Assembly (NCBI GenBank): GCA_947466075.1
Contig: CANIBP010000011.1
Span: forward strand, 43,499-107,498
Direction of reading: 5' to 3'
Length of the DNA: 64,000 nt
Source: Verrucomicrobiaceae bacterium
Lineage (GTDB): Bacteria > Verrucomicrobiota > Verrucomicrobiia > Verrucomicrobiales > Verrucomicrobiaceae
How positions within the stretch are numbered: position 1 is the first letter of the stretch; each line of letters begins with the position of its first letter. Below, in pieces: positions 1 to 13,815 of the stretch. Under the pieces are notes generated by a model, which was given only the letters and a program-made list of their open reading frames with translations, had not been told where the DNA came from and ran no database searches. A program made the position numbers and the translations under genes.

Positions 1-2
1 CG

Positions 3-3000
3 ACCACAGCTCCTGATGGCACGGTGGCGTTGAGTTATAGCACCACCTTGACCGCTACCGGTGGCAACGCTCCTTACACTTGGAGTATTCCGACGGGATC
101 AGCACCTCCAGGACTCGGATTGAATCCTTCGGGCCTTCTGAGTGGCACACCGACCGTGCCCGGCAGTTATTCCTTCACGGCTCAGGCTCGTGGAGTCTAT
201 GGTTGTACCTCCACAGCCACGATCAATGTCACGGTGAACTGCCCCACCTTGGTCCTCAGTCCCTCCAATCTCACTTCGGGCTATCGAGGTGTCGCATACA
301 GCCAAACAGTCACCAGCAGCGGCGGCATCGGCCCTTACAACTATTCGGTGATCGCTGGCAGCCTGCCTGCGGGCTTGACGTTGAACACCAGCACGGGTGT
401 CATCAGTGGCACTCCGACTGCCACGGGCAGCGCCAGCTTTACCATTCGCAGCGTGGATAGCGTCACCTGCTCTGGCACACGCGATTACATTCTCACCATC
501 AACGGTCTTTCCCTCGGCAATCTCGTTTGGGAAGATTTGGATCAAAGCGGCACGCGCGATGCAGGTGAACAGGGGATCGGTGGTGCTTCGTTGCAGTTGT
601 TCTCGACGATCGACGCTGTGATCGGCAATGGCGATGACGTTTCGCAAGGATCCACCACCACGGACGGCACGGGTGCGTATGCCTTCACCGGTCTCGCCCC
701 AGGACTCTATTTCGTGCGCATGACCACGCCACCAACGGCACAGCCACTGTCCTCGGGTCCGCAGGTCGCGCTGGACAACGGCATCGACAACGATAACAAC
801 GGTGTGCAGACAGGCGGGAAGGGGACCACGCTAAATAGCCCAGTCGTCACACTCGCTGTGGGTCGCGAACCTGGCGATGTTGTCGGGGGAGCCGATGCGG
901 ACAACAGCATCGACTTTGCACTGCGCGCTGTGCCAGCGTCGATCACCAACCTGCTGGAGTATGACCTGAACAGCGCCAGCGGTGGCTTGCCAGCACCTCC
1001 GAGCTATAAGAATCCGTGCGTCGTTAATGCTGCCAAAATCCAGATCGAGGACGACATGAACGGCCTTACCGACATTAGCGAGCCGACAACCAACGGTCCG
1101 ATTCGTGGTGGTTCACTCTCACGTCGTATGCGTGACTGGGATGCAGCCTATGACACCGGTTATGATGCTGCACCCATCACTCTGTTGCAGCGTCCTGACA
1201 GCCTATGGATTCGCTATGACATGGATCCGACGGCCACCGGCAACATAGGCAACCTGCTCTTTGATGTGTTCCGTGTTGGCTCCACCGCGCCAGTGCAGGG
1301 TAAGGCCATCCTTTCTTGGAAAGAAGGTTCCGTCATTCGCTCTGTGGTGACGAATAATTTCAGCCTTCCAGCCACCGGTTCCTGGTACTCACTGAATCTG
1401 AACTGGAGCAGCTTCCTTGGTGGTGCGACAGCGGTGCCGACAGGCGCGCAGCTCGCTGGGAAATCGTTCATGATCGAAATTTACCTCTGGGGAGGTGATG
1501 GCTCTGGCTACATCGACATCGACAACATCCTGTTGCAAGGAGCCGCCACTTGCACCCCTCCAACACTTTCGATTGGTGACTTCGTTTGGGCCGACACCAA
1601 CGCAAACGGCATCAAAAACCCGCGTGAACCCGGTTTATCTAATCTCACGGTGCAATTGTTGCAGCCGGGCGCAGACAATCTGCCCAATACTGGCGATGAC
1701 CAACTCATCGGCACGAGCGCGACGGATGCGAACGGCTACTACCTCTTCACCGGACTTCCTGCGGGCAAATACTTCGTGCGTCTGCCGACTCCAGACACAC
1801 TCTGGCCGCTGGCTTCGCCTGCAGTGAATCTGGACAACGGGGTCGATAACGACAGCAATGGCATCCAGTCTGGTGGGGCAGGAACAGCGGTTTCCAGCCC
1901 GGTGATCGACCTCGCTGTTGGCAAAGAGCCGGGAAATCTTGCCAGCGGTGGCGGCAATCAGGAAATGACAGTCGATTTCGGCTTCAGCGCGGCATTGACC
2001 CTGGGTAACTTTGTCTTTTCGGACAACAACAACAACGGTGTCGTGAATGCGGGTGAGACAGGCGTTTCCGGTGCTCAAGTGGAGCTCTTCTCATCTGCCG
2101 ACACCACGGTGAACAATGGTGATGATGTGAAGGTTGGCGCAACCTTTACGACCGCCGCCGATGGCCTTTACAGCTTCACCGGACTTAGCGCGGGTAAGTA
2201 TTTCGTGCGCCTCACGCCACCAATCACTCATCCACGTCGCAGCACCACCAGCAGCAGTACCGACAACGGTATCGACAACGACAACAACGGTATCTCTCAG
2301 TCTGCCACCGGTGCGCCGATCTACTCGCCGATGATCACCTTGTCCGCGTTGACCGAGCCTGGGAATCTGTTGGCTCCGTTTGGAAGTAACATCGATAACA
2401 CCATCGACTTTGGTCTGCGTCCTACCTTCTGCTCGATCGGCAATCTGGTGTACAAAGATGGCAACAACAACGGCGTCTATGACTCCGGTGAAGGTGTGAG
2501 CAGCGTGCGGGTGGAATTGCTCAACAGTTCCGGCTCCTTTGTCACCAGCACGACGACAAGTTCCACCAGCAGCACACGTGGACGCTACCAGTTTAGCAGC
2601 GTGGTGCCGGGCTCCTATTATGTGCGTGTCCCAGCGTCTGAATTTGCCGTTGGCAAAGCTCTGGTGAACACAATCTCAATCTTCCCGGCCAGTTCATCGG
2701 ACAACGATGTGGATGATAACATTGTCGGCAACGATGACGGTATCGACAATGCGCTGCCGGCCGTGAATGGCATCAGCAGTGCGCTCATTTCGCTGACAGA
2801 TAGCGGTGAAGTCACCAACAGCACGGGAGAAAGCGGCGCATTCAATACGATAGATGATAGCGACGACAATAATGGCAACATGACCATCGACTTTGGTTTC
2901 AAGGCCAGTGGTCCGACAGCCACAGGTTGCTATCACTTCCTGGCCTGTGACAAGAACCGTGATGGGGTGCTGAGTTCGATCACGGATTGGACTCCAGCGC

Positions 3001-6000
3001 AGGCTTATGACTTCAACTACACGCCAGGCATCGCGCAGATTGACAGTGCGGATCTGATTTATGACGCGGCGCTCAGCCGTCTCGATTTGGATGTGACATT
3101 CAATCAAATCGGCAGTGCCAAAGTGGATGCGATATGGTTCCTCGTCAGCACGGGGTCGAATCCAGCCACAGCGGATCGTGCCATTGTTTACATCAACGGT
3201 ATGACACGTTCCAACCCATGCGTGAGCATCTACCGCTACGATCCTGCGTTGGGATGCCAGAGCTGGCAGACGACGGCGAACTTAATGGTGACCACTGCGG
3301 CCGGTAATGTCACAGGAGCTGACGTTCTACTGCAAAGGGTCACCGAAACGGGTAGTGCCGTGCGCTTCGAGTGCGTCCTCGATGTGAGTCGCGTCAACAA
3401 CGCTGTTAACTGGAGTGCCATGGGGGTCAATGCCTCGACGTGGGAAGGGATTCAGACTGGTGGCAGTTCTGGTATCGTGCTGCACATGGTCGATCTAACC
3501 AGTGCTCCCACTTACGATAGCAACGGCGCGCTGACTTCCTTCAGCTATACGCCGAGCAGCACCACGGAAGGCTTGTTTGAGACGGATGTAGGAGGCGTTT
3601 TCAGCATCGCTACCGAACCTTGCTCGGTTTCGCCTTGGGTGAGCATCGGCAACTTGGTTTGGAACGATGCCAACAACAACGGTCTGAAGGATACGGGCGA
3701 ACTCGGCATCAGTGGTGCCACGGTACAGTTGTTCAACACTGGCGCTGACAATCTCATCGGTGGATCGGGTTTGAACGCTGACGCACAGGTCGGTGGCAGT
3801 GTCGTCACCAGCAGCACCGGTCTCTATGCCTTCAATAATCTAGTTCCCGGCAAGTATTATGTGCGTGTGACGCCGACTGTCAGCATTCCAGGCGCTAGCG
3901 GTGTGGTTCAGGTGCTCGACTATGACATCGACAACGACAACAACGGTAGCCAGCCAGGCGGCCCAGGCACCTTTGTATTTAGTCCGGTGATCGATCTCGC
4001 CGTGGCCGCTGAACCTGCCTCGGGTGTGGATGGCGATGGCACGAATGGCAACAACACGATCGACATTGGCCTGTTCACCGGCATCACGGTGGGTGACTTG
4101 GTTTGGAATGACTCCAACAACAATGGCCTGAAGGATACCACTGAATCTGGCCTCAGCGGTGTGGTGGCGGAACTGATGAGCCCCGGCGCTGATAATGCCA
4201 TCGGTGGCACAGGTGCAAACGCCGACACCTCGCTGCAGACGACTTCGACATTGAGCAGTGGTGCCTACAGCTTCAAGACCTACACGGCTGGCAATTACTA
4301 TGTCCGTCTGACTCCTCCTGCCGCCTATTCACTGGTCAGCAGTGCTGTGGTCAGCGCTGACAATGGCGTGAATAATGACAACAACGGCTCGCAGCCCGGC
4401 GGTGCAGGTTCCTTTGTGAATAGCATGGTGTTTCTGCTCACTGCCGGTGGTGAACCCGGCAGCACTGGGGTGACGAGCACAGAAAACACCATCGACTTCG
4501 GTCTGCGCTCATGTCCGGTGATCACCCTCACGCCTGCGACACTGACGAACGCGATCAAGGGTACGGCATACAGCGCTACCTTCAACGCCGCCGGTGGCAA
4601 CTCGCCTTACACTTGGAGCATTTCCAGCGGCGCACTTCCTTCGGGATTGACTCTCTCTAGCAGCGGTGTGTTGAGTGGTTCTGTCACGGCTGCTCCTGCG
4701 ACTTACAGCTTCACCGTGAAAGTTACGGATGCTTCTAACTGCTCCGCCACCCAGGCGATGACGCTGGCCGTTGTTTGCCCGGTGCTGACGATGTCCCCAA
4801 CCACTCTGGCATCGGTGGCGCAAAACTCGATCATCAGTCAGCAGTTTACCGCCAACGGTGGCACAGCACCTTATACCTACAGCCGACCATCGGGTGCCTT
4901 CCCCGGCGGTATTTCACTTTCTGCCAGCGGTCTGCTTTCAGGCACCGTCACCGGTGCGCCTGGCAGCTACACCTTTGTCATCCGTGCGACCGATGCGAAC
5001 GGCTGCGTGATCGATAATTCGATCACTTGGGCCATCACCTGTCCCACACTTACTCTGACTCCAACGTCAGTTCCTGCTGCGACGCAGTATGCTGCCTATG
5101 CAGCACAAACTTTGACCGCGAGCAATGGTACAGCACCCTATGCGTGGAGTTTCACTGGCACGCTGCCTACAGGTATGATCTTGAGCAGTGGTGGTATTCT
5201 CAGCGGCACTCCATCCAGCGCTCCCGGAACGTACAACATCACGATCACGGCTACGGATACGAATGGCTGCTCACGGGCGGGAGTTTATTCCATCGTGGTG
5301 AACTGCCCTTCGATCAACATCACCGCTCCTACCTTCCCGAATGGCACGAAAGGCGCGGCGTATCCGAATCAACAGCTCACAGCGACGGGTGGCACATCGC
5401 CTTACACCTGGAGTGTGGCGGCTGGTGCTTTGCCCGCTGGCTTGTCATTGAGTAACACGGGTTTGATCTCCGGCACGCCCTCAGCCATACCAGCGAGTTA
5501 CAGTTTCACCGTGCGTGCGACGGATGGCGTGAACTGCTCCGCCACCACGGCGATGCAAATTGTCATTGCTTGTCCGACGCTGTCAATTGGTCCGGTGCCG
5601 CTGCCTTCCGGTGTGCAGTATGCGGCTTATAGCCGGACGCTCTCCGTTGGCGGTGGCACGGCACCTTATACCTGGTCGCTTGCCTCAGGTGTGTTGCCGA
5701 CAGGATTGACGCTTTCGAGCGGTGGTGTCTTGAGTGGCACACCCACCGGACTTGGAAGCAGTACCTTTTCAGTGCGTGCAACGGATGCGGATAACTGCGC
5801 ATCCACTCAGCTGTACACTTTCACGGTGGATTATCCCCCGATCACGATTCTTCCTCCGACGTTGCCAGATGCCACCCGCTTGGTGCCCTACTTCCAGCAA
5901 ATCACGGCGATGGGTGGCACCTCACCTTACAGCTTCAGCAGGCTCACTGGCAGTCTGCCCACCGGCCTCTCCATCTCTTCCTCGGGCGTTATCTCTGGGA

Positions 6001-8561
6001 CCACCACGGCTGCTCCCGGCACCTACTCCTTCACCGTGCAGGCGCTGGATGCGAACAACGCACCCGGAACACAGCCATACACCATCACCATTCGTTGCCC
6101 CAACTTCGTCATCACGCCTGCCACTCTCTCAAACGGCACCGTGGGCAGCGCTTACTCCGCACCTTTGACTGCTACGGGCGGCAGTGCGCCGTATGTGTGG
6201 AGCGTGCTCAGTGGTGCACTGCCTTCAGGACTCTCGCTAAGCTCCAGCGGCATCATTTCCGGCACCCCCACGCAGGCGACGACAGCTTCGTTCACGATTG
6301 AAGCACGCGATGCCTTCAACTGCGCCGTGACAAGCCTTTACACCCTCGCGGTGAACTGCCCTTCCATCAGCATCACACCATCGACACTGACGAACGCCTA
6401 CTACGGCACGGCATACAGCCGTCAACTCAGTGTCAGTGGTGGGACCGGGCCTTATACATGGAGTTTGATCGCTGGTTCACCTCCTGCGGGCATCACGATG
6501 TCATCTGCGGGTCTGCTTTCCGGCACGCCTACCGCCTATGGAAGCGCCAGTTTCACGGTGCGTGTTACGGATTCCTACAATTGCTCCTCCACACAGTCTT
6601 ACTCGCTGTTGGTGAAAGGACTGAGCGTCGGCGATGTCGTCTATGAGGACACCAACTTCAATGGTCTGCGTGACATTGGCGAACCAGGCATCAAGGACGT
6701 CACCGTCGAACTCTGGGATCCGGGTGCGGATCAAGCCATCGGTGGCATTGGCCCGAACAGCGATCTCATGCTGCGCAGTGCCACCACCGGAGCCTTGGGT
6801 CAGTATCACTTCGACAATCTGCAGCCCGGCACTTTCTTCATGCGCGTTCTCATGCCCACCGCATTGAATATACCTGGGGGTAATCCAGTGAACCTCGACA
6901 ATGGCGTCGATAACGATAACAACGCTGCCTCACAGCCCGGCGGCGCTGGTAGCCCGGTCTTTTCTCCAGTCATCAGCCTCGCAACGGGTAGTGAACCGAC
7001 GACGGATGATGGTGATGCGGACACCGACTACACGGTCGATTTCGGTATCTTCCGCGGCATGAGCGTGGGTAATCTGGTTTGGCAGGACACCAACGACAAT
7101 GGAATCCGCGAAAATGGTGAACCCGGGATCGACGACGTGAGCATGGAACTCTGGGCGACAGGCGCTGACAATCGCATCGGTGGCACTGACGACCTGCTCT
7201 TGAAAACCACGACCACGAGCAATGGCGGTGCTTATCTTTTCACGGCACTCCCACCGGTGAAGATTTATGTGCGCATTCCGTCACCACTCGCTACGCAGCC
7301 ACTCTCCAGCAGCAGCACAGTGTTCCTCGATAACGGCGTCGATAACGATGACAACGGCCATCAGGTCAACGGCGGTGCGGTTTACAGTCCTGTCGTGACT
7401 CTGACTGCTGCCGATGAACCTGGCACTGGCGGTGGAACCTACGAAGAAACCACGATCGACTTCGGCTTCCTGAATGTGACGCCGAGCATCTATGTTTCTG
7501 CTACGCAAGCCGACAGCATCCAGAGCTTCAGTGCCAGCACAGGTCTATACACCGGTTCGCTCGTTCCAGCCTTTGGTAACAGCCTTAGCCAGGGCAATGC
7601 CGACTACGGCGATGTGCCGTATGCCATGGAACTGGGTCAAGATGGTAACTGGTACGTCGCGCATTACGGAGCCAGCAACATCCGCAAGATCAGCCCAGCC
7701 GGAACAGATCTCGGCACGGTGCTCGACAACTCGACTGCCAGTGTCAGCTTGATCGCGCAGTTCACCATCGGCCCAGACGGCAGCTTCTACGTGGCTGATG
7801 CGAACGGCGGCCGCATCGTTCGCTTCCAAGGTCCGACAGGTAGCAATCCCGGAGCACCGATTGGCACTGCGCCTTTCACCTTCATTACTCAGTCTGGCAT
7901 TGAGGATCTCAATTTCGGTCCTGATGGCAACCTCTACCTCGTGGTTCAAACCAGTAACACTCGCGAAATCCGACGTTACAGTGCAACCACCGGTGCTTTG
8001 CTGAATACGATTGTTACCGACACGCAGTTGGTGGACATGGTGCCCGGTGGTCAGCCTATCGCTCTGATCTCAGGCATGGATATCCAAGGTAGCACCCTGT
8101 ACGGCGTGAACCGCAGCGATGGCGAAATATTCAGCATCAATCTCACCACACCTGCGGCTCCTGGCCTGCCGCAGCTCATTGCCACGATTTCCAGCGCAGG
8201 CAAAGGCCAGGTGGACACACGCGACGTCGAGTTTAACCCAGCCGACAACAAGCTCTACATTTCTGGTTACCATTGGGGCAAGCCAGTTAACGCTGGCACC
8301 TACATCAGTGGTGCGCTGCTCTGTGTTGATGTTGCCGGTGCGCCGAATGGCACGGTGCGTATTAACGAAGTGCCGATTCCGCGTCCGCCAGGGCCGAACA
8401 GCGAAATTTGGGCTGGCCCACGCGATCTAGCCATCGGTCGTCCCTTTGCACCGCTGCCAGATTCTGTCGCCATTGGCTCCGTGGTATGGAACGATCTCGA
8501 CGCAGATGGCATTCAGGATGCTGCAGAACCTGGCATTCCTGGTGTGCGTATCGAACTCTAG
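3..8561 (+). CDS. Giant SdrD-B / putative-Ig repeat surface protein, segment 1 (5' truncated by window edge, ends at in-frame TAG)
   Basis: The frame is open from base 3, so the gene begins upstream. The protein is a mosaic of about ten putative-Ig (He_PIG) modules of the type GxxPYTWSxxxGxLPxGLxLxxxGxxSGTP, eight of them consecutive at 4515-6610, and SdrD-B modules of the type GNLVWxDxNxNGxxDxGExG. Two non-repeat domains lie at about 940-1560 and 2910-3640. A beta-propeller-like stretch lies at about 7480-8450 (motifs [28 protein letters not shown]). Such architecture is typical of secreted adhesins or cell-surface stalk proteins; Asp/Asn-rich SdrD-B modules usually bind calcium. The segment ends with TAG at 8559-8561 in the middle of an SdrD-B module, where relatives have Tyr (…ELYR). 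The same frame then continues for another 6.5 kb, so this is part of one broken or read-through gene. Exact function unknown. Confidence 0.85.
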   Translation, partial: TTAPDGTVALSYSTTLTATGGNAPYTWSIPTGSAPPGLGLNPSGLLSGTPTVPGSYSFTAQARGVYGCTSTATINVTVNCPTLVLSPSNLTSGYRGVAYSQTVTSSGGIGPYNYSVIAGSLPAGLTLNTSTGVISGTPTATGSASFTIRSVDSVTCSGTRDYILTINGLSLGNLVWEDLDQSGTRDAGEQGIGGASLQLFSTIDAVIGNGDDVSQGSTTTDGTGAYAFTGLAPGLYFVRMTTPPTAQPLSSGPQVALDNGIDNDNNGVQTGGKGTTLNSPVVTLAVGREPGDVVGGADADNSIDFALRAVPASITNLLEYDLNSASGGLPAPPSYKNPCVVNAAKIQIEDDMNGLTDISEPTTNGPIRGGSLSRRMRDWDAAYDTGYDAAPITLLQRPDSLWIRYDMDPTATGNIGNLLFDVFRVGSTAPVQGKAILSWKEGSVIRSVVTNNFSLPATGSWYSLNLNWSSFLGGATAVPTGAQLAGKSFMIEIYLWGGDGSGYIDIDNILLQGAATCTPPTLSIGDFVWADTNANGIKNPREPGLSNLTVQLLQPGADNLPNTGDDQLIGTSATDANGYYLFTGLPAGKYFVRLPTPDTLWPLASPAVNLDNGVDNDSNGIQSGGAGTAVSSPVIDLAVGKEPGNLASGGGNQEMTVDFGFSAALTLGNFVFSDNNNNGVVNAGETGVSGAQVELFSSADTTVNNGDDVKVGATFTTAADGLYSFTGLSAGKYFVRLTPPITHPRRSTTSSSTDNGIDNDNNGISQSATGAPIYSPMITLSALTEPGNLLAPFGSNIDNTIDFGLRPTFCSIGNLVYKDGNNNGVYDSGEGVSSVRVELLNSSGSFVTSTTTSSTSSTRGRYQFSSVVPGSYYVRVPASEFAVGKALVNTISIFPASSSDNDVDDNIVGNDDGIDNALPAVNGISSALISLTDSGEVTNSTGESGAFNTIDDSDDNNGNMTIDFGFKASGPTATGCYHFLACDKNRDGVLSSITDWTPAQAYDFNYTPGIAQIDSADLIYDAALSRLDLDVTFNQIGSAKVDAIWFLVSTGSNPATADRAIVYINGMTRSNPCVSIYRYDPALGCQSWQTTANLMVTTAAGNVTGADVLLQRVTETGSAVRFECVLDVSRVNNAVNWSAMGVNASTWEGIQTGGSSGIVLHMVDLTSAPTYDSNGALTSFSYTPSSTTEGLFETDVGGVFSIATEPCSVSPWVSIGNLVWNDANNNGLKDTGELGISGATVQLFNTGADNLIGGSGLNADAQVGGSVVTSSTGLYAFNNLVPGKYYVRVTPTVSIPGASGVVQVLDYDIDNDNNGSQPGGPGTFVFSPVIDLAVAAEPASGVDGDGTNGNNTIDIGLFTGITVGDLVWNDSNNNGLKDTTESGLSGVVAELMSPGADNAIGGTGANADTSLQTTSTLSSGAYSFKTYTAGNYYVRLTPPAAYSLVSSAVVSADNGVNNDNNGSQPGGAGSFVNSMVFLLTAGGEPGSTGVTSTENTIDFGLRSCPVITLTPATLTNAIKGTAYSATFNAAGGNSPYTWSISSGALPSGLTLSSSGVLSGSVTAAPATYSFTVKVTDASNCSATQAMTLAVVCPVLTMSPTTLASVAQNSIISQQFTANGGTAPYTYSRPSGAFPGGISLSASGLLSGTVTGAPGSYTFVIRATDANGCVIDNSITWAITCPTLTLTPTSVPAATQYAAYAAQTLTASNGTAPYAWSFTGTLPTGMILSSGGILSGTPSSAPGTYNITITATDTNGCSRAGVYSIVVNCPSINITAPTFPNGTKGAAYPNQQLTATGGTSPYTWSVAAGALPAGLSLSNTGLISGTPSAIPASYSFTVRATDGVNCSATTAMQIVIACPTLSIGPVPLPSGVQYAAYSRTLSVGGGTAPYTWSLASGVLPTGLTLSSGGVLSGTPTGLGSSTFSVRATDADNCASTQLYTFTVDYPPITILPPTLPDATRLVPYFQQITAMGGTSPYSFSRLTGSLPTGLSISSSGVISGTTTAAPGTYSFTVQALDANNAPGTQPYTITIRCPNFVITPATLSNGTVGSAYSAPLTATGGSAPYVWSVLSGALPSGLSLSSSGIISGTPTQATTASFTIEARDAFNCAVTSLYTLAVNCPSISITPSTLTNAYYGTAYSRQLSVSGGTGPYTWSLIAGSPPAGITMSSAGLLSGTPTAYGSASFTVRVTDSYNCSSTQSYSLLVKGLSVGDVVYEDTNFNGLRDIGEPGIKDVTVELWDPGADQAIGGIGPNSDLMLRSATTGALGQYHFDNLQPGTFFMRVLMPTALNIPGGNPVNLDNGVDNDNNAASQPGGAGSPVFSPVISLATGSEPTTDDGDADTDYTVDFGIFRGMSVGNLVWQDTNDNGIRENGEPGIDDVSMELWATGADNRIGGTDDLLLKTTTTSNGGAYLFTALPPVKIYVRIPSPLATQPLSSSSTVFLDNGVDNDDNGHQVNGGAVYSPVVTLTAADEPGTGGGTYEETTIDFGFLNVTPSIYVSATQADSIQSFSASTGLYTGSLVPAFGNSLSQGNADYGDVPYAMELGQDGNWYVAHYGASNIRKISPAGTDLGTVLDNSTASVSLIAQFTIGPDGSFYVADANGGRIVRFQGPTGSNPGAPIGTAPFTFITQSGIEDLNFGPDGNLYLVVQTSNTREIRRYSATTGALLNTIVTDTQLVDMVPGGQPIALISGMDIQGSTLYGVNRSDGEIFSINLTTPAAPGLPQLIATISSAGKGQVDTRDVEFNPADNKLYISGYHWGKPVNAGTYISGALLCVDVAGAPNGTVRINEVPIPRPPGPNSEIWAGPRDLAIGRPFAPLPDSVAIGSVVWNDLDADGIQDAAEPGIPGVRIEL
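4515..6610 (+). repeat. Array of eight putative-Ig (He_PIG) modules
   Basis: Eight consecutive modules of about 85-90 codons, each opening with CP-(T/S)-hydrophobic-(T/S)P and carrying PYTWS, GLxLSxxGxxSGTP and a DxxNC motif. A Cys precedes almost every module boundary and another falls in the DxxNC motif, so the array could form regularly spaced disulphides. Copies are diverged at DNA level, so this is an old array. Confidence 0.85.
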
Positions 8562-11500
8562 CGTGATGTGAACGGTAACTCTGCCGATGGAGCTGAATCG
8601 CGTATCGGCTGGACTTACACGGATACCAACGGCCACTATTACTTCTCCGGTCAGGCTCCAGGCGTGTATCAGGTGCAGATTCCGGATTCCAATTTTGTGG
8701 ATGGCCTGCCGCTTGCGGGCAGTGGCTACAGCAGTCCCATTTCCTCCATCTTGGATGATCAAATCGACGGTGATGACAGTGGTCGTCAGCCTGGCGGCCC
8801 CAAGACTCTCGTTTCCAGTCCGCTCATCACACTCACACCTGGAACGGAACCGCTCGGCAATGGCACCACAGGTGCAGAACATGCGCGTGGTGGTGAATTG
8901 GATAACTACACCGTTGATGCCAATGGCGACATGACCATCGACTTCGGTTTTGTCGAACCCGGCATCATGGGAATCGGCAACCTAGTCTTCGTTGATGCCA
9001 ACGGTAACAATCGTTTCGACGTTGGTGAGGGCCGCGACGAAGCTGCCATCGAACTCTATCGCTGGGGTGACACGCCCGGCGTCACTCAGCCTGTTGCCTC
9101 CACTGTCACCGCCAACGGTGGCTTGTTCCTCTTCAGCAATCTCTGGCAGGGCCAATACTTCCTGCATCTACCCGCCCCACAGTTTGAGGCGAATGGCAGC
9201 CTGCGTGGCCTGTTCAGCCTACCCGGATTCTCCAACGGCGATGATGACACTGGTGAAGACTCACGCGACTCCGACACGCCCTGGATTACGGGTATTAGCA
9301 GCGGTGTCATCAACCTTGTGCGTGACAGTGCGCCTTCAGATAATGGCACGGAGACGGGTTTCGACTCCTCCACCGATCTCAATGACCTCAATATCGACCT
9401 GACGGTGGACATCGGCCTCTTCCGTCCGGTAGCACTTGGCAATCTCGTCTTTGCCGACAATAACTCCAACGGCCACTATGATTCAGGTGAAGGACAGCCT
9501 GGTGTGCGCCTTGAACTCTATGCCGATACACAGTTCCCCGGAGTGGATAATCCGCTAGCTTTCACCACCAGTGATTCGGCTGGACGTTACGGCTTCAGTT
9601 TCCTGCGTCCTGGCAACTACATGGTGCACATTCCAGCCTCGCAGTTCTTGTCCAACGGACCGCTGTATCAGCGCATCAGCATTCTCGAAGGTTTAGTGGG
9701 GGATGATGATGTCGGTGAAGACGGTATCAACAACGGCGAGCCGGTCCTCAATGGTGTCTCATCACTCGTCATCAGCTTGTTCCCAGGCAATGCACCAACC
9801 GATGATAGTGGCGAATCGGGCTTCGAAAACACTGCTGACAATCAGGTCGATGCCGCAACCGATCTCACCATCGATTTCGGTTTCCAGACACCCGTTGGCG
9901 TCGGCAACCTTGTTTACATCGACAGCAACGAAAATGGCTTTGCCGATGCGGGTGAAGGTGTCGATGGCGTGACCGTGGAACTCTATCGTGGCAATCAAAC
10001 GCCCGGTTTCGGTATTCCGATCTTCTCACGCATCACCGGCAACGGCGGTAGATATTTCTTCGATTCACTTCCTGCTGGCAGCTATATCCTCAACATTCCG
10101 CCGTCTGAATTTGAACCCGGACGTCCATTGTATGGCTTGGAATCTGCCGCTGGAGCCAGCAGCGTCACCGCAGTGCTGGATGACAACATCCCAAATAACG
10201 AAAATGGAATCGACGATCCTACGCCGTTCCTTAACGGCATCCGCAGTGGTGTGTTCACCCTCGCCGTCAATGCTGAGCCGGTGGATGTGAACGGTGAGGG
10301 TGGTGCCTTCAACGACATCGATTCATTCGACGATAACAACTATGACCTCACGCTCGACTTTGGTTTTGCTGCGTCGAATCCGAATGGTGTTGGCGTCGGT
10401 AACCTCGTGTTCATCGATCTTAACGGCAATGGCACGTATGACGCCGGAGAAGGCATCGATGGCGTGAAGGTGAAGTTGTTTGCCGCCGCTGCCGATCCGC
10501 TCACTGCCAGTGCGATTTCGACGATCACCACCAGCAACGGCGGTTCATACCTGTTCAGCAATCTTGCTGCTGGCGACTACAAAGTCTTTATCCCGCCGTC
10601 AGAGTTCGCTGCTGGCAAGCCGCTTTCTGGCTGGCGCTCGATTCCTGGTGTAGGCGGTGACAACGGTGTCGATGACAACCAAGACGAAAACGGCTCTGAT
10701 GCAACAGACCCATCCGCAACCGGCATTGTTTCAACGGTCTTCCATTTGGCTCCCGATGAAGAGCCCACCAACTCGCTCGGTGAGTTCGGCGGGAACGCCT
10801 ACACGGATGATGTGAACGATGATAACACCGACCTCACCATCGATTTTGGCTTCTTCCGCTCCGTCGGAGTCGGAAATCTGGTCTTCATCGATGCAAACTA
10901 CAATGGTCGTGCGGATGCGGGCGAAGGTGTCGGTGGTGTGACCCTTGAACTCTATCGTGAGAGCATGAATGGAGCCGTGCCTTCCTATTCGTTGTTTGCC
11001 CAAGTTACCTCCGCGACCGACGGCACCTACTTCTTCAGCGATCTAACGGCAAGCCGCTACTTTGTGCGCGTTCCTGCTTCGCAGTTCGACTTCGGCATGC
11101 CGCTTTACCTGCACGCCAGCTCCTTAGGTGTGCAGTCAGGAGATGATCAGCTCGGCGAAGACGGCATCGATGACGGCAATCCATCATCCAATGGCGTTCA
11201 GACGGCGGTGTTTGAACTCAGCACCACGAATTCCCCTACTGGCAGTCAGGAGGGCGGACATCTCGGCTCTAGCGACGATCTCAATGACATGGCGGTCAAT
11301 CTGACCATCGACTTCGGCTTTGTGCCGCAGGTTTCCATTGGCAACCTCGTTTTCAATGACGCCAACAATGATGGCATCTTCGATCCGAACACCGAGACCG
11401 GAATTGATGGCGTCACTGTTGAGCTATGGTCGAACCAAACGGCTGCTGCCACGGCAGTTACCACCACGACGACCTACGGCGGTGGCCTCTATAACTTCAA

Positions 11501-13815
11501 CGTGGCCCCTGGCGGCTACTATGTGCGTGTGCCGGCTACCAACTTCGCCGATGGCCAACCCTTGGCCAATCGAGTGCCGTCGAAGCCCGCCTCAGCTGGC
11601 TCCGGCAGCATCACTACCACCGCTGGTGATGACGATGCCGCACAGGATGGCTACACCACCAGTTCCGTGCTCGTCGATGGGGCTCGCACAGCCCTCTTTA
11701 CCATCCTTCCTGCCAATGCACCGATGGCAGCGACCAATGAGACCGGTTATCTCTCCGAAACCGACGACTATGCTGATGCCAACATCGACTTAACCGTCGA
11801 TCTTGGCTTCTCACCGAAGCCCTTGAGCGTCGGCAATCTCGTGTTCCGTGATTTGAACTCGAATGGTCACTACGACAGCGCCGACTTTGGTGTTCCAGGA
11901 ATCAAGGTGTGTCTCTTCAAATCCGGCGACAATCCTGCCATCAATAGTCCGGCGCATGAGGTAATCACAGGTATTGACGGCACCTTCCTGCTCAACGCTT
12001 ACGAGGCTGGTGAATACTTCATGCACATCCCAGCATCCGAGTTCGGTGGCAGTTCATTGCTGGCCGGCAGCCTTTCCGTGACCGGTTACGGCAATGACGA
12101 CGGTTCCGACGATGACGTGGGTGAAAATGGTCTTGATGCCACTTCGCCTGCCACCACTGGCGTCAGCTCGATTGTCTTTGAACTTGCCTATGACACTGAG
12201 CCGCTGGATACCACGACCGAAACCGGATTCCAAGCCACGCAGGACTCCATCAATGATGGTGATGTGGACCTGACGATCGATTTCGGCTTCACGGGTGGCG
12301 TATTGCCGAATCTGATGAGCATCGGCAATCTCGTCTTCAATGACGCCAACAACAACGGCGTCGCGGATCCTGGAGAAGGCGTGCCTGGCGTCTGGATGTT
12401 GCTCTATTCGGGCTCTGGTAATGTCGGGTCATCAGGCGCCATCCGCAGCACCTTCACGGATGCGAATGGACGGTATATCTTCAATAATCTCAGTCCCGGC
12501 ATATACACCGCCCACGTGGCCGCAGACAACTTTAAGGAAAGCATCAGCATCAATGGCTCAGCACTCGGTAACGGTCCGCTGTTCCGTAAGGTCTCACTAC
12601 GAGGCTACCAAGTCAGCGTGGGTGATGATAATCTCGGAGAAGACGGCGTCGATGTTCAAAATCCCGAGCAAGTCGGCGTGACTGCACCGCCTGTAAATCT
12701 GACCGCGAATGCAGCGCCAACCGGTGCGCTTGAAGGTGGCTTCCAGGGTTCCAGCGATGACGCCACCGACAATCGCGTGAATCTCACCATCGACTTCGGC
12801 TTCGCCACTCGCATTGGTCTCGGCAATCTCGTCTTCCGCGACATCAATGCCGACGGCAAATTCCAGACCGGTGTTGATGCCGGCATTGCGGGCGTCAGCG
12901 TCGAGGTGGTTCACGTCAATACTTCCAACAATTTGGAAAACGTCATCGGCGTGACGACCACGAACGCCAATGGCGCTTACATCCTCTGGGTGCCGCCAGC
13001 ATTGACACCGAATATGTACAAGCTGCGCATCCCGGCAGATCAATTCGGCACCCCTGGCATGCTCTCCTTCCTGGAGCCCAGTGTCTTGACCACCAACGGC
13101 TATGATGACGGTAGCAATCAAGATGCGGTGCCTACGGCCAATCCTGCCACCACCGGCGCTTACACGAATGCCTACAACTTTAGTCTCGGCTCCCAGCCTA
13201 CCGACACGGATGGTCGTGAAACCGGCTATGATATGACCAGCGACAATGCTGAGGACGCTAACGTCAACCTCACGCTCGACTTTGGCCTCAAACCCAAAGC
13301 AATGATGGTGGGCAATCTCATCTTCCGCGATGTGAACGGCAACGGCACCTTCGAGTCTGGCATTGACCCACCGATCCCGAACGTCACCGTCCGCCTCTTC
13401 CAATCATCGCAGTTGATCACCGACACTCCGGTCTCGGAGGCAGTCAGCGCCGCGAATGGCACCTACCTTCTCTACGCCAAATCGGCAGCGGCTTACTACG
13501 TCCACATTCCTGATGCCATGTTCGCCACTGGCGCACCGCTCAATGGTTTCGTCTCTGTTGCTGGCACTGGCAACGTAGCGAATACCACCAATGCCGACAC
13601 CGCCAAAGATGATCGCGTCGATGAAAATGGCATCGACGGCACAGCCCCGGCCTCTGCGGGTGTCTCCTCCGGCATCATCAATCTTGCTTATGGCAGCATG
13701 CCCGTGAACTCCAGTCCGACCGCCAGCACGGGTGAGAATGGTTTTGAAGCCTTCATGGATGATGCCGCCGACTCCTCAGGCATGATGACCATCGACTTCG
13801 CCTTTGCACCGCCTG
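8467..13815 (+). repeat. Array of eleven SdrD-B modules
   Basis: Eleven head-to-tail modules of about 470 bp. Each starts with (I/V)GNLVFxDxNxNGxxDxGEG and closes with (M/L)TIDFGF, and each has an acidic DDxxGEDG loop. Eight more copies lie in the upstream part of the gene (from about 505, 1567, 1990, 2430, 3643, 4082, 6619 and 7060), giving 19 in the visible part. The first copy of this array carries the amber codon. Confidence 0.85.
8559..8561 (+). other. In-frame amber codon inside an SdrD-B module
   Basis: The codon order is GAA CTC TAG CGT GAT GTG AAC. Sister modules read ELYR or ELYA at this point, for example GAACTCTATCGT near 9052 and 10950. A single change of the Tyr codon's third base explains the stop. 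The module resumes immediately downstream in the same frame (GWTYTDTNGHYYFSGQAPG). Confidence 0.9.
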
